NCBI GenBank assembly: GCA_947478925.1 | Contig: CANJXY010000005.1 | Span: 1 to 56,570 of the forward strand | Source: Hyphomonadaceae bacterium | Lineage (GTDB): Bacteria > Pseudomonadota > Alphaproteobacteria > Caulobacterales > Hyphomonadaceae | Direction: 5' to 3' | Length of the DNA: 56,570 nt | Part shown: positions 8,374 to 15,643 of the stretch, one piece after another | How positions within the stretch are numbered: the first letter of the stretch is position 1 | Layout of the letters: each line of letters begins with the position of its first letter | Notes under the pieces: model-generated | Seen by the model: the letters and a program-made list of their open reading frames with translations, nothing else | Database searches by the model: none | Told to the model about the DNA's origin: nothing | Position numbers and translations under genes: made by a program

Positions 8374-9862
8374 TCGCGAGGACCTACCGGTCGCGCAGCG
8401 GGTTGTCGACGGCCTGGTCCATGAGGGACTCAACGTCTGGCTCGATATGGAGCTTAAGGCTGGCGAGAATTACGACGAGATCACCGAGGAGCGGCTGCGC
8501 GCGGCAAAGGCCGTCGTTGTATTGTGGTCGAGCCGGTCGGTAAAATCGCGGTGGGTACGCGCGGAGGCCACGATCGGTCAGCGCAAGAGCACGCTCGTCC
8601 CGGCGATGATCGAGGACTGCGACCGGCCTGTGATGTTCGAGCTGATCCAGACCACCGACCTGTCGAAATGGGAAGGCGACCGCGCCGATCCGAACTGGCG
8701 CAAGCTGGTGGAGACCATCCGCGAGCGTATCAAGGCAGCGCCGCCGGGGCCGCTGCTCCAGGAAGGCGGCGTGAAGCGCCCGACGAAAAAGAACGGCAAA
8801 CCTAAGACGCCGCCCAAGCAAGTTGCGATGCGCAAGGAGCACCTCCAGAAGAAGCGCGGCATCGGCATGGGAGGCATTCTTGTGCTGTTGCTGCTGTTCA
8901 TCGCGTCGACGATTGGCGGGCTCTATGTGTGGCGACCGCAACAGGTAAGTGATCTCATTGCATCGCTAATGCAAACCGGCGCCGCTAGCGATCCTAATTC
9001 AGCGCCGACGCAAACAGCGGCGGGGACGCCGCCTGCCGCCACGCCCATGATGGCTGCAGGAACACTGCCGGATACGCCCGCCGAGGCGTCGCTCGAAGCC
9101 GCGGGGACGCCGAAACCCGCAGAACCCGTGGCCGACATGCGCGGGCCCGCGCCAGCGGCGAGCACGTTCCGCGACTGCGATGGCTGCCCGCTGATGTTGA
9201 ACGTCGCCGGCGGCACGTTCCTGATGGGCGCGCCTGATGACGAGCTTGGCCGCAACTCCTGGGAAGGTCCGCAGCGCAAGGTCGCGATGGCGCCTTACGC
9301 GATCAGCATCAGCGAAGTGACCTACGAAGAGTGGGACGCGTGCGTCGCCGACGCCGGCTGTGGCAAGTACACGCCGAAGGATAACGGACAGGGCCGCGGC
9401 GAGCAGCCAGTCGTCAACGTTTCGTGGAAGGATGCCGCCGCCTACGCTGCATGGCTCACCAAGAAGACCGGCCGCGTCTATCGCCTGCCATCGGAAGCAG
9501 AGTGGGAATACGCCGGTCGCGGCGGCACGACGACGCCGTTCTGGTGGGGTGCGATGAACGATCCCACGAAGACAGGATCGAACACGTCGGCGCAGGCGGT
9601 CGACACGTTGGCGGCAAACGCACTTGGTCTCGTCGGCGTTACTGGCAATGTGCGCGAGTGGGTGCAGGACTGCTACGTCAACACATTCGCGAAAGCGCCG
9701 CTGGATGGGCGTTCGGTTGAAGTTGCGAAATGCGCGCAGCGTGTGATGCGTGGCGGTGCCTATTCCGATGCCGTCGAAGCGCTGCGCATAGCTGCACGCA
9801 CGCGCAACGACCCGACCAAGCGGGACACGCGCACGGGATTCAGGATCGCGTCGGCGCCTTGA
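8348..9862 (+). CDS. TIR - transmembrane - SUMF1/FGE-fold fusion protein
   Basis: A 504-residue protein. Residues 1-130 form a TIR domain (FVSYNREDLPVAQ, NVWLDMELKAG, VVVLWSSRSV, RWVRAEA), with Glu73 at the position of the catalytic Glu of NAD-cleaving TIR domains. A basic linker and one membrane helix (about 171-195) follow, then a Pro/Ala-rich spacer, then a SUMF1/formylglycine-enzyme-like C-type-lectin fold (277-502: GGTFLMGAP, SEVTYEEWDACV, PVVNVSWKDA, RLPSEAEWEYAGRGG, GNVREWVQDCY, RVMRGGAYSD, GFRIAS). The C-terminal segment lacks the cysteines used by true FGE, so the domain is probably a sensor or binding module. Likely topology: TIR inside, SUMF1 outside. ATG 8348 has GGGG upstream. 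Confidence 0.88.
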   Translation: MPDVFVSYNREDLPVAQRVVDGLVHEGLNVWLDMELKAGENYDEITEERLRAAKAVVVLWSSRSVKSRWVRAEATIGQRKSTLVPAMIEDCDRPVMFELIQTTDLSKWEGDRADPNWRKLVETIRERIKAAPPGPLLQEGGVKRPTKKNGKPKTPPKQVAMRKEHLQKKRGIGMGGILVLLLLFIASTIGGLYVWRPQQVSDLIASLMQTGAASDPNSAPTQTAAGTPPAATPMMAAGTLPDTPAEASLEAAGTPKPAEPVADMRGPAPAASTFRDCDGCPLMLNVAGGTFLMGAPDDELGRNSWEGPQRKVAMAPYAISISEVTYEEWDACVADAGCGKYTPKDNGQGRGEQPVVNVSWKDAAAYAAWLTKKTGRVYRLPSEAEWEYAGRGGTTTPFWWGAMNDPTKTGSNTSAQAVDTLAANALGLVGVTGNVREWVQDCYVNTFAKAPLDGRSVEVAKCAQRVMRGGAYSDAVEALRIAARTRNDPTKRDTRTGFRIASAP

Positions 9863-9885
9863 CGCCGCCGCATTCTTCGATCAAA

Positions 9886-10067
9886 CACCGCGGCCTTGGA
9901 TCAACCTCCTTTCGGGAGCGGCCGATGAAACGGCTCTACGAAAATCAGATTGCGAGTTTCGCTCAGCCGGTGCTGGGCGAACCCGATCGCATGGAGGGAT
10001 AGGTCCAAGGGTCAGCAGAGCTGATCTAAACCGAACCCTCCGCGCAGTGCGCCGGAGGGTTTTTTCT
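9886..10067 (+). ncRNA. Candidate structured RNA upstream of rtcB, 16S 3'-end-like
   Basis: No convincing gene occupies 9863-10131. Positions 9894-9902 (CCTTGGATC) pair with 10002-10010 (GGTCCAAGG) in a 9-bp helix with one G-U. CCTCC (9905-9909) can extend it with GGAGG (9993-9997). Inside are hairpins GCCG/CGGC (9921-9934), GCGA/TCGC (9952-9962) and either CAGC/GCTG (9964-9975) or GGG-CGAA-CCC (9975-9984). A GTCAGC/GCTGAT hairpin (10011-10025) and an intrinsic terminator (10035-10065) follow. The 5' strand GGATCAACCTCCTTTC differs from the 16S rRNA 3' end by one inserted A. A weak TTGACG (9859-9864) could start transcription near 9892. It may be an independent sRNA or the rtcB leader; no known RNA family was recognised. 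Confidence 0.5.
10035..10065 (+). terminator. Intrinsic terminator upstream of rtcB
   Basis: ACCCTCCGCGC pairs with GCG-C-CGGAGGGT (11 bp with one bulged C, AGT loop) and is followed by six T. It ends the structured segment 67 bp before the rtcB ATG. The 5' arm (10035-10046, ACCCTCCGCGCA) also has a perfect 12-nt complement downstream at 10098-10109, and its CCCTCC can pair with GGAGGG at 9993-9998 upstream. Alternative folds are therefore possible. Confidence 0.8.
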
Positions 10068-10131
10068 TGCTTGATTGCAAGTGACAACCACCCGGGATGC
10101 GCGGAGGGTCTGCGAACAAGGAAACGCAGAC

Positions 10132-11343
10132 ATGAGCACGTTTGAAGTGTTCGAAACGGCCAAGGGTGGCCGTATCAAGGCCTGGGTGAAAGGCGTTCCC
10201 GTCGAGGACAGCGCCCGGGAGCAGCTCGAAAATGTGGCGGGATTGCCGTTCGTACATTCCCACCTCGCCGTCATGCCCGACGTCCACTTCGGACGCGGCG
10301 CGACCGTCGGCTCGGTGATCCCGACCCGCGGCGCGATCATCCCTGCCGCTGTCGGCGTCGACATCGGCTGCGGGATGATGGCGGTGGAAACCACGTTGCG
10401 CGCAGAGCACCTGCCGGACTCGCTGGCGAAGCTCCGCTCGGAAATCGAGCGCAAGGCGCCGGCGGGTGTGGGACGCGGCGGGGAATGGGGCACGACCCCG
10501 GACTCCGTTATCTCGCGCTGGCGCAATTCGGATCTTGAGGAACGCCTTGATCGCATACGCGACAAGCACTGCAAAATTCCGAACCACAAGGTGGGCGCAC
10601 AGCTCGGCACGCTTGGCTCGGGCAACCACTTCATCGAAGTCTGTATCGATGAGCGCGGGTTTGTCTGGGTGATGCTGCACTCAGGCTCGCGCGGCACGGG
10701 GAACCAGATCGGGCAGTACTTCATTGAGATGGCCCGCAAGGCGCTCGAGAAGCGCGTGCTCGGCTATAACGTGCCAGATCAGGATCTCGCCTTCTTCGTC
10801 GAAGGCGAGAGGCTGTTCGACGACTACATCGAAGCGGTTGGTTGGGCGCAGGATTATGCCCGCGCCAACCGCGAAGCGATGATGGAGCGGACGCTTCAGG
10901 CGATGCGCGAGCATCTGCCGAAGTTCAAGCTCGGCAGGCACGCGGTGAACTGCCACCACAACTATGTGGAGAAGGAAAACCACTTCGACGCCGACGTGTG
11001 GGTGACCCGCAAGGGCGCCGTGCGCGCAGGCCTCGACGAACTCGGGATCATCCCGGGATCGATGGGCGCAAAGTCGTTCATCGTGCGCGGCAAAGGCAAT
11101 GCGGACTCATTCTGCTCCTGCTCGCACGGTGCAGGCCGCGCGATGTCGCGCACCAAAGCAAAGGCGACGTTCACGTTGAAGGATCACCGCGAGGCGACCG
11201 AAGGCGTGGAGTGCCGCAAAGACCAGGGCGTGATCGACGAAACGCCGATGGCCTACAAGGACATCGACGCCGTCATCGCGGCGCAGTCCGACCTGATCGA
11301 CGTGGTTCACACGTTGAAGCAGGTTGTGTGTGTAAAGGGCTGA
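10132..11343 (+). CDS. rtcB: RNA-splicing ligase RtcB (3'-phosphate/5'-OH joining)
   Basis: A 403-residue RtcB. Metal and guanylylation residues are in place: MPDVHFGRGATVG, GVDIGCGMM (Asp77, Cys80), GSGNHFIEV (His166), HSGSRGTGNQ (His183), VNCHHNYV (His275/276), and SFCSCSHGAGR, whose His332 corresponds to the GMP-linked His of E. coli RtcB. The enzyme joins RNA 2',3'-cyclic phosphate or 3'-phosphate ends to 5'-OH ends using GTP and Mn2+. It repairs tRNA or rRNA cut by toxin nucleases. The ATG at 10132 has AAGGAAA upstream; the in-frame start at 10075 would add a non-conserved leader. No archease or rtcA is adjacent, and a structured RNA segment precedes it. Confidence 0.96.
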   Translation: MSTFEVFETAKGGRIKAWVKGVPVEDSAREQLENVAGLPFVHSHLAVMPDVHFGRGATVGSVIPTRGAIIPAAVGVDIGCGMMAVETTLRAEHLPDSLAKLRSEIERKAPAGVGRGGEWGTTPDSVISRWRNSDLEERLDRIRDKHCKIPNHKVGAQLGTLGSGNHFIEVCIDERGFVWVMLHSGSRGTGNQIGQYFIEMARKALEKRVLGYNVPDQDLAFFVEGERLFDDYIEAVGWAQDYARANREAMMERTLQAMREHLPKFKLGRHAVNCHHNYVEKENHFDADVWVTRKGAVRAGLDELGIIPGSMGAKSFIVRGKGNADSFCSCSHGAGRAMSRTKAKATFTLKDHREATEGVECRKDQGVIDETPMAYKDIDAVIAAQSDLIDVVHTLKQVVCVKG

Positions 11344-11346
11344 ACT

Positions 11347-11374
11347 CTTCCCCTGCGCGCAAGCGCGGGGGAAG
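11347..11374. terminator. Strong hairpin after rtcB
   Basis: CTTCCCCTGCGC and GCGCGGGGGAAG pair over 12 bp (one T-G) around a GCAA tetraloop, 3 nt after the rtcB stop codon. No T-run follows, so it may be a terminator of low efficiency or a 3'-end stabilising hairpin. Confidence 0.5.
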
Positions 11375-11491
11375 TACGGTGAAGTCGGGATTGGAGGCGG
11401 ACGATGAATGGATTCCTTCCCATTTGGCTCGCCCGCTCCGGCCTTTCGGGCAGCCTCCCACTTTGCAGGGGAGGAGTTGAGGAGAGTAGCT

Positions 11492-12001
11492 ATGGATCGC
11501 GTCAGCCTTGAACGTGGAAAGCCTTCGCAGCGCGAGACACTGGCGAACCTGGTGCAACTCTACATTCATGACTTTAGCGAGTTCCTTTCCGCACAGCGCA
11601 AACTCGCAGTGGGGGAGAATGGACGGTTCGCCGACCTGCTGCGGCTGGACGACTACTGGAACGAACCTGACAGGTCGGTGTGGTTCATCCGGGCAGGCGG
11701 CGAGCTTGCAGGGCTTGCCCTGCTCAACACGCGCTCGCACTGCAATCGGCCGGTGGACTTCAACATGGGCGAGTTCTTCGTCATGCGGACGTTCCGCCGC
11801 GACGGCATTGGCGTGCGCGCGGCGGTCGATCTTATCCGCATGCATCCGGGCCAATGGGAGATTGCGGTGAGCCTTCGTAATTCGCCGGCGCTAGCATTCT
11901 GGCCGCGCGTTGTGGCGGCAGCCAGGGGCACGTTTATCGAGACGCTTGAAGGCGATGGCAAAGCCTGGACCGGGCCGATCACCCGGTTTGTGGTTTCGTA
12001 A
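11492..12001 (+). CDS. GNAT-family N-acetyltransferase
   Basis: A 169-residue protein. The ATG at 11492 has GAGGAGAG upstream; the ORF extends to 11408 but that part overlaps inverted repeats. Features of the GNAT fold are WFIRAGGELAGLALL (strands 2-3), FNMGEFFVMRTFRRDGIGVRA (given as FFVMRTFRRDGIG, the acetyl-CoA pyrophosphate-binding loop) and WEIAVSLRNSPALAFW near the end. GNAT enzymes transfer an acetyl group to amines or protein N-termini. It follows rtcB by 148 bp with a hairpin between, so shared transcription is possible but not clear. Substrate unknown. Confidence 0.82.
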   Translation: MDRVSLERGKPSQRETLANLVQLYIHDFSEFLSAQRKLAVGENGRFADLLRLDDYWNEPDRSVWFIRAGGELAGLALLNTRSHCNRPVDFNMGEFFVMRTFRRDGIGVRAAVDLIRMHPGQWEIAVSLRNSPALAFWPRVVAAARGTFIETLEGDGKAWTGPITRFVVS

Positions 12002-12038
12002 AAAACTGGGCGAGCGAACCCGAGGCTCGCCCGCCCAG
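12001..12038 (-). terminator. Terminator of the thiolase gene
   Basis: Read on the reverse strand, GGGCGAGC (12032-12025) pairs with GCTCGCCC (12015-12008), followed by AG and six T at 12000-12005. It lies in the 50-bp convergent gap between the GNAT gene and the thiolase. Confidence 0.75.
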
Positions 12039-12051
12039 TCCGGGGCAGAAT

Positions 12052-13209
12052 TCAGATAGCTTCGATCACCGTGGCGATGCCCTGCCCGCCGCCGATGCAT
12101 TGCGTGGCAAGGGCGAAGCGTTTGCCTTCGCGCTTCATGATCTGTGCCGCTTTGGCCGTGATACGGGCGCCGGTTGCGCCGAGCGGGTGGCCGATGGCGA
12201 TGCCGCCGCCGTCGATGTTGACCTTCTCCATCGGGATGCCGAGTTCGCGGATCGAGGCGACGGCCTGTGAGCCGAAGGCTTCGTTGATCTCCACGACATC
12301 AATATCTTTGATGCTGAGGCCAGCCCGCGCGAGCGCTTTCAGGGAGGCCGGCACTGGACCCATGCCCATGATCTCCGGCGGCACGCCTCCGATGGCGACC
12401 GAGCGGATGCGGCCGAGAACTTCGAGGCCGCCGGCCTTCGCGTAGGCTTCCGAAGTGATCAGCGTGGCGGACGCACCGTCCGTCAGAGGTGATGACGTTC
12501 CCGCTGTTACTGTGCCATCGGCGCGGAAGGCGGGCTTCAAAGCAGCGAGGCCTTCCAGTGTTGTCTGTTGGCGCAGCGTGCCATCAGTGTCGATGATGCC
12601 GTCGGCGGTTTTGACGGCAACGATTTCCTCCCTGAAGTGGCCAGCACGTTGCGCCTCGGCGGCTTTCATCTGGGAAACGTAGGCGAGCTTTTCTTGGTCG
12701 GCGCGGGAGATGCCGTACTTGCGGGCAACGTTCTCGGCGGTCTCGCCCATGGAAACATAGGCTTCGTGCATCACGTCCGGGTCGATGCCAGTCTTGCCCT
12801 TGAAACGTGGGTTCGGAGAGGGGTTGAAGCCGCCTTGCGGCACGCGCGTCATGCTCTCGACGCCGCCTGCGACGAAAGCTTCACCGGCGCCGATGGCGAT
12901 CTGGCCGACCGCGTAGTGGATGGCCGACATCGACGAGCCGCAGAAGCGGTTCATCGTGATGCCGCCGAGTTCGATGGGTAGCCCGGCCAGAAGGCTGGCG
13001 AGGCGCGCGATGTTCGAGCCTTGCTCAGCTTCCGGGTAGGCCGTGCCAAGGACGACGTCTTCCAGCGATTTCGGATCGATCCCGGCGCGCTCGACCAGCG
13101 CCTTGATCGCGATCGCAGCCAGGTCGTCGGGGCGGACGCCGACGAGCTGGCCCTTGTTGGCGAAATGGAACGGCGTACGGGTGAAACCTGCAATCACGGC
13201 ACTGGACAT
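12052..13209 (-). CDS. Acetyl-CoA acyltransferase (thiolase)
   Basis: A 385-residue thiolase with the complete active site: nucleophile Cys90 in NRFCGSSM, His341 in GIAIGHPLGATG and Cys371 in ATQCIGGGQG, plus the NEAFGSQ box. Length and motifs fit degradative or biosynthetic thiolases (FadA- or AtoB-like) that cleave 3-ketoacyl-CoA with CoA or condense acetyl-CoA. AAGGGAAAC precedes the ATG. It stands alone, without fadB next to it. A perfect palindrome at 13237-13254 lies 28 bp upstream of the start and suggests control by a dimeric repressor. Chain-length preference cannot be read from the sequence. Confidence 0.93.
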   Translation of the reverse strand: MSSAVIAGFTRTPFHFANKGQLVGVRPDDLAAIAIKALVERAGIDPKSLEDVVLGTAYPEAEQGSNIARLASLLAGLPIELGGITMNRFCGSSMSAIHYAVGQIAIGAGEAFVAGGVESMTRVPQGGFNPSPNPRFKGKTGIDPDVMHEAYVSMGETAENVARKYGISRADQEKLAYVSQMKAAEAQRAGHFREEIVAVKTADGIIDTDGTLRQQTTLEGLAALKPAFRADGTVTAGTSSPLTDGASATLITSEAYAKAGGLEVLGRIRSVAIGGVPPEIMGMGPVPASLKALARAGLSIKDIDVVEINEAFGSQAVASIRELGIPMEKVNIDGGGIAIGHPLGATGARITAKAAQIMKREGKRFALATQCIGGGQGIATVIEAI

Positions 13210-13236
13210 GGTCTGTTTCCCTTTCGAAGCACGTAT

Positions 13237-13254
13237 ATATGATGGGTATCATAT
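13237..13254. promoter_or_regulatory. Palindromic operator upstream of thiolase
   Basis: ATATGAT-GGGT-ATCATAT, a perfect 7-4-7 inverted repeat in an AT-rich island, lies between the divergent thiolase and phosphatase genes, 28 bp upstream of the thiolase ATG. An ATATATA run beside it could serve as the -10 of the thiolase promoter. Binding by a TetR- or GntR-type lipid-responsive repressor is inference; no regulator gene is adjacent. Confidence 0.55.
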
Positions 13255-13357
13255 TTAATCGCGCAAGGGGGTGCCGGGGTAAAATTGGACGGCACTAATC
13301 CTTGGCAATCTGCCCGTGGTTGCGGCAGAGCTAGATGCAACACCGCCCCGGGGTCAC

Positions 13358-13846
13358 ATGCTGCAACTCGTTCTTCTTCGTCACGCCAAGGCGGCGACCA
13401 ACTCCGATACCGGAGAGGATTTCGACCGCCCCCTGGCCCCCCGTGGGCGTGAAGATGCGCCGGTGGTCGGCAAGGCGCTGGCGGCGGCCGGGGCGGATCC
13501 GCAACTGGTCCTTGTGTCGGCCGCGAAGCGGACGCGGGAGACGTGGGCGCTGGTCGCCGCAAACTTCTCGAACGCGAAAGTCGAGTTTCGGGAGGAATTG
13601 TATCTGGGTGAGGCAGAGTTGCTGTTCAAGGCTGCGGATTCGGCAGGCGTGGAGCGCGTCATGGTGATCGCGCATAATCCGGGGCTGCACGAGCTGGCGA
13701 GCAGGATGGCGCCTCGGATGAATGCCCTGGAATCGAAGCTGCGCGCGAAGTATCCGACGGCGGCTGGCGCGATCTTCGAGCGAAAGGATGATCAATCCTC
13801 GCTGCGCCTGAAGGACTATATCACGCCGAAGAATGTGACGGACTAA
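13358..13846 (+). CDS. SixA-like histidine phosphatase
   Basis: A 162-residue protein beginning MLQLVLLRHAKA, where RHAKA is the RHG box with nucleophile His9. HNPGLHEL supplies the second catalytic His, and RTRETW fits the family. SixA proteins dephosphorylate phosphohistidine on phosphotransfer proteins, and the wider branch-2 histidine phosphatases act on small phosphates. The ATG at 13358 has CGGGG upstream; the longer ORF start at 13316 is not preferred. It converges with the antiporter gene, with only 4 bp between the stop codons. Confidence 0.9.
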   Translation: MLQLVLLRHAKAATNSDTGEDFDRPLAPRGREDAPVVGKALAAAGADPQLVLVSAAKRTRETWALVAANFSNAKVEFREELYLGEAELLFKAADSAGVERVMVIAHNPGLHELASRMAPRMNALESKLRAKYPTAAGAIFERKDDQSSLRLKDYITPKNVTD

Positions 13847-13850
13847 ACGC

Positions 13851-14861
13851 TCAGGTTGGCGAGTGAGCCGACGGCGCGATGATCAGGTCGCCGAGCCCCT
13901 GGAACGACCAGTTGTCCCACAGTCCGTAGAGGTAGAGGCCGTAGATCAACAGAAAGATCAGGGCAGTGACGACGCCGACCCTGCGTTTGAGGAACACGAC
14001 CAAGGTGAGCAGCAAGGCCGCGCCGATCATGACCCAATTACTGAACGCGGTAAATTCCGGGCTGATATGAGCGCGGGGGGCCAGGATCGAGACGACCCCG
14101 CCAGCCCCGAGAATGTTGAAGATGTTTGCGCCAATAATGTTGCCCATAGCGACGTCGGACTGTTTACGGACAGCGGCGGCGATGCTCGCGCTGAGTTCGG
14201 GCAGGGATGAACCGACCGCCAGGAGCGTGAGACCTACGATCGTCTCGCTGGCGTGGAGTTCGTGACCGAGCGAGATGCCGCCGTCGACGAGCAGTCGCGA
14301 GCCGAGCGGCAGGCCCACAATGCCAATCAGGATGAGCATGATCATGCGCCACATCGGCGTATGCATCATCTTCAGCTCTTCCTTGGTGTCCTCGCTCTTG
14401 TCGTCGCGGTCGATCGACCAGGCGAGAATGGCGTAGGCGACGAGCGCAATGATGAAGCCGATGCCGACAATCTGCGTCAGGCCGAAATACATCGACACGC
14501 CGATCCATACGGCCGTGCAAGCCAGCATGAAGAACGCAGTGATGCGCATCCGGGGCGCATCGGTGGTGATCGGAAAAATCAGGGCAGGCAGTGCGAGCAC
14601 CAGAAGAATGTTCGCGATGTTCGAGCCGATGATGTTGCCGTGAGCGAGACCAGCGCTGCCCGTGGTGGCCGCCTGCGCCGAAATCAGGAATTCGGGCAGC
14701 GAGGTGCCGAAGCCGACGATGACGATGCCGACCAGAAGGGGGGAGACATTTGCCTTGTAGGCGGCCGAGAGCGCGCCGCGAACGAGGCAGTCTGCCGAAT
14801 AGATCAGGACCGCGAAGCCCATGACCAGAAAAACGATGGGCCCTATGAGCATGTCAGACAT
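13851..14861 (-). CDS. Calcium/sodium (CaCA-type) antiporter
   Basis: A 336-residue polytopic protein of about ten membrane segments with the two inverted alpha-repeats of the Ca2+/cation antiporter family. Repeat 1 is GFGTSLPEFLIS with GNIIGSNIANILL; repeat 2 is AVGSSLPELSASI with GNIIGANIFNILG. The Glu in each SLPE is an ion ligand. A short acidic or basic loop (DRDDKSEDTKEE) separates the halves. It resembles YrbG-type exchangers, which move Ca2+ (or K+/Na+) against Na+ or H+. GGGGGAGG precedes the ATG. A 26-residue membrane protein is encoded 44 bp upstream on the same strand, probably in the same transcript. Confidence 0.93.
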   Translation of the reverse strand: MSDMLIGPIVFLVMGFAVLIYSADCLVRGALSAAYKANVSPLLVGIVIVGFGTSLPEFLISAQAATTGSAGLAHGNIIGSNIANILLVLALPALIFPITTDAPRMRITAFFMLACTAVWIGVSMYFGLTQIVGIGFIIALVAYAILAWSIDRDDKSEDTKEELKMMHTPMWRMIMLILIGIVGLPLGSRLLVDGGISLGHELHASETIVGLTLLAVGSSLPELSASIAAAVRKQSDVAMGNIIGANIFNILGAGGVVSILAPRAHISPEFTAFSNWVMIGAALLLTLVVFLKRRVGVVTALIFLLIYGLYLYGLWDNWSFQGLGDLIIAPSAHSPT

Positions 14862-14905
14862 GCCGGCCTCCCCCTGTTGATGGCAGTCCCCCCGCTCAGT
14901 TCAAC

Positions 14906-14986
14906 CTAGTCGATACGACGGTATTCAAGCAGGTTGAGCGCGCCGAAAACCACAACTACTGCAACGATAGCCCACACAGCCGCCAC
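14906..14986 (-). CDS. 26-residue membrane microprotein ahead of antiporter
   Basis: Starts at GTG (14984-14986), with a perfect AAGGAG 6 nt upstream (14993-14998 on the reverse strand). The product AAVWAIVAVVVVFGAL, then NLLEYRRID after the initiator, is one hydrophobic helix of about 17 residues with a charged C-terminal tail, the usual design of a regulatory or assembly microprotein in the inner membrane. It lies 44 bp upstream of the antiporter on the same strand. The ideal Shine-Dalgarno and amphipathic end argue for a real gene, but a 27-codon ORF can arise by chance and homologues would need to be found. Confidence 0.6.
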   Translation of the reverse strand: MAAVWAIVAVVVVFGALNLLEYRRID

Positions 14987-15077
14987 GAGATGCTCCTTCC
15001 GATCAACAAGATTACAGGACTATGCCCGTCGTTACCTGTTTCCGACAACCCTCCCCTCCCTACAGGGCTCCCCCCGC

Positions 15078-15539
15078 ATGAGAAAGCCCACGTTTCGTGA
15101 CCGTGTCTTTCAGGTCTGGTTCCGCCTGCGGCGGTCCGCCACGCTGGGGGTCAGGGGAATCGTCGAGGATGACCATGGCCGGGTGCTGCTGGTTCGCCAC
15201 ACCTACACGCCGGGGTGGCACTTCCCAGGAGGGGGTGTCGAGAAGCTGGAGACGTGCGCGCTCTCCATGCAGCGGGAATTGTTAGAAGAAGCAGGAATCG
15301 AGGCCAAGACCGAGGATATCGAGCTGATTTCGGTTCACGCGAACCAGGCCTTCTTCCCCAATGATCACGTGCTGGTCTACCGAATTGCGAGATGGTCGCA
15401 GGGTGCAGCGACCAGCCGGGGGGAGATTGCCGAGGTGAGGTTTGTCGATCCCCAGAACCCGCCGGAAGGCGTTTCCCCCGGAACACGCCGCCGGCTGGGT
15501 GAGTTGTTTGGCGGCAAGACACGCTGCGAACTCTGGTGA
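15078..15539 (+). CDS. NUDIX hydrolase
   Basis: A 153-residue NUDIX protein with a perfect Nudix box: GGVEKLE, seven residues, then RELLEEAGI (Gx5Ex7REUxEExGU). It starts MRKPTFRDRVFQVWFRLRRS, a form common to alphaproteobacterial NUDIX enzymes, followed by LGVRGIVED. NUDIX enzymes hydrolyse nucleoside diphosphates linked to another moiety (for example ADP-ribose, NADH, dNTP). The ATG at 15078 has AGGG upstream; the ORF extends to 14934, but that part overlaps the microprotein gene on the other strand. Substrate not predictable. Confidence 0.88.
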   Translation: MRKPTFRDRVFQVWFRLRRSATLGVRGIVEDDHGRVLLVRHTYTPGWHFPGGGVEKLETCALSMQRELLEEAGIEAKTEDIELISVHANQAFFPNDHVLVYRIARWSQGAATSRGEIAEVRFVDPQNPPEGVSPGTRRRLGELFGGKTRCELW

Positions 15540-15643
15540 TATCCCTGATCAGAAGGTGCCAAGACCCCGTTTTGATCGCGGGTTAGCCATTGATTTGCAG
15601 TAATGTTTGGTCATCACTGCCGGCCAGGCGGACGGAGGACGAC

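Noticed and set aside
8348-9862. Diversity-generating retroelement target, since SUMF1/C-type-lectin folds are common targets
   Set aside because: No reverse transcriptase, template repeat or accessory gene is present in the flanks, and the C-terminal region does not show an adenine-rich variable pattern.
9925-10002. A 25-codon ORF with GGGAG upstream inside the structured segment before rtcB
   Set aside because: The peptide has no recognisable pattern and every base also takes part in predicted RNA helices. An RNA explanation fits better, though a leader peptide is not excluded.
10132-11343. Y-RNA / Rsr-type RNP unit around rtcB
   Set aside because: No Ro60/Rsr gene is nearby and the upstream RNA shows no tRNA-like T-arm (GGTTCGAATCC), so the Y-RNA label is not supported.
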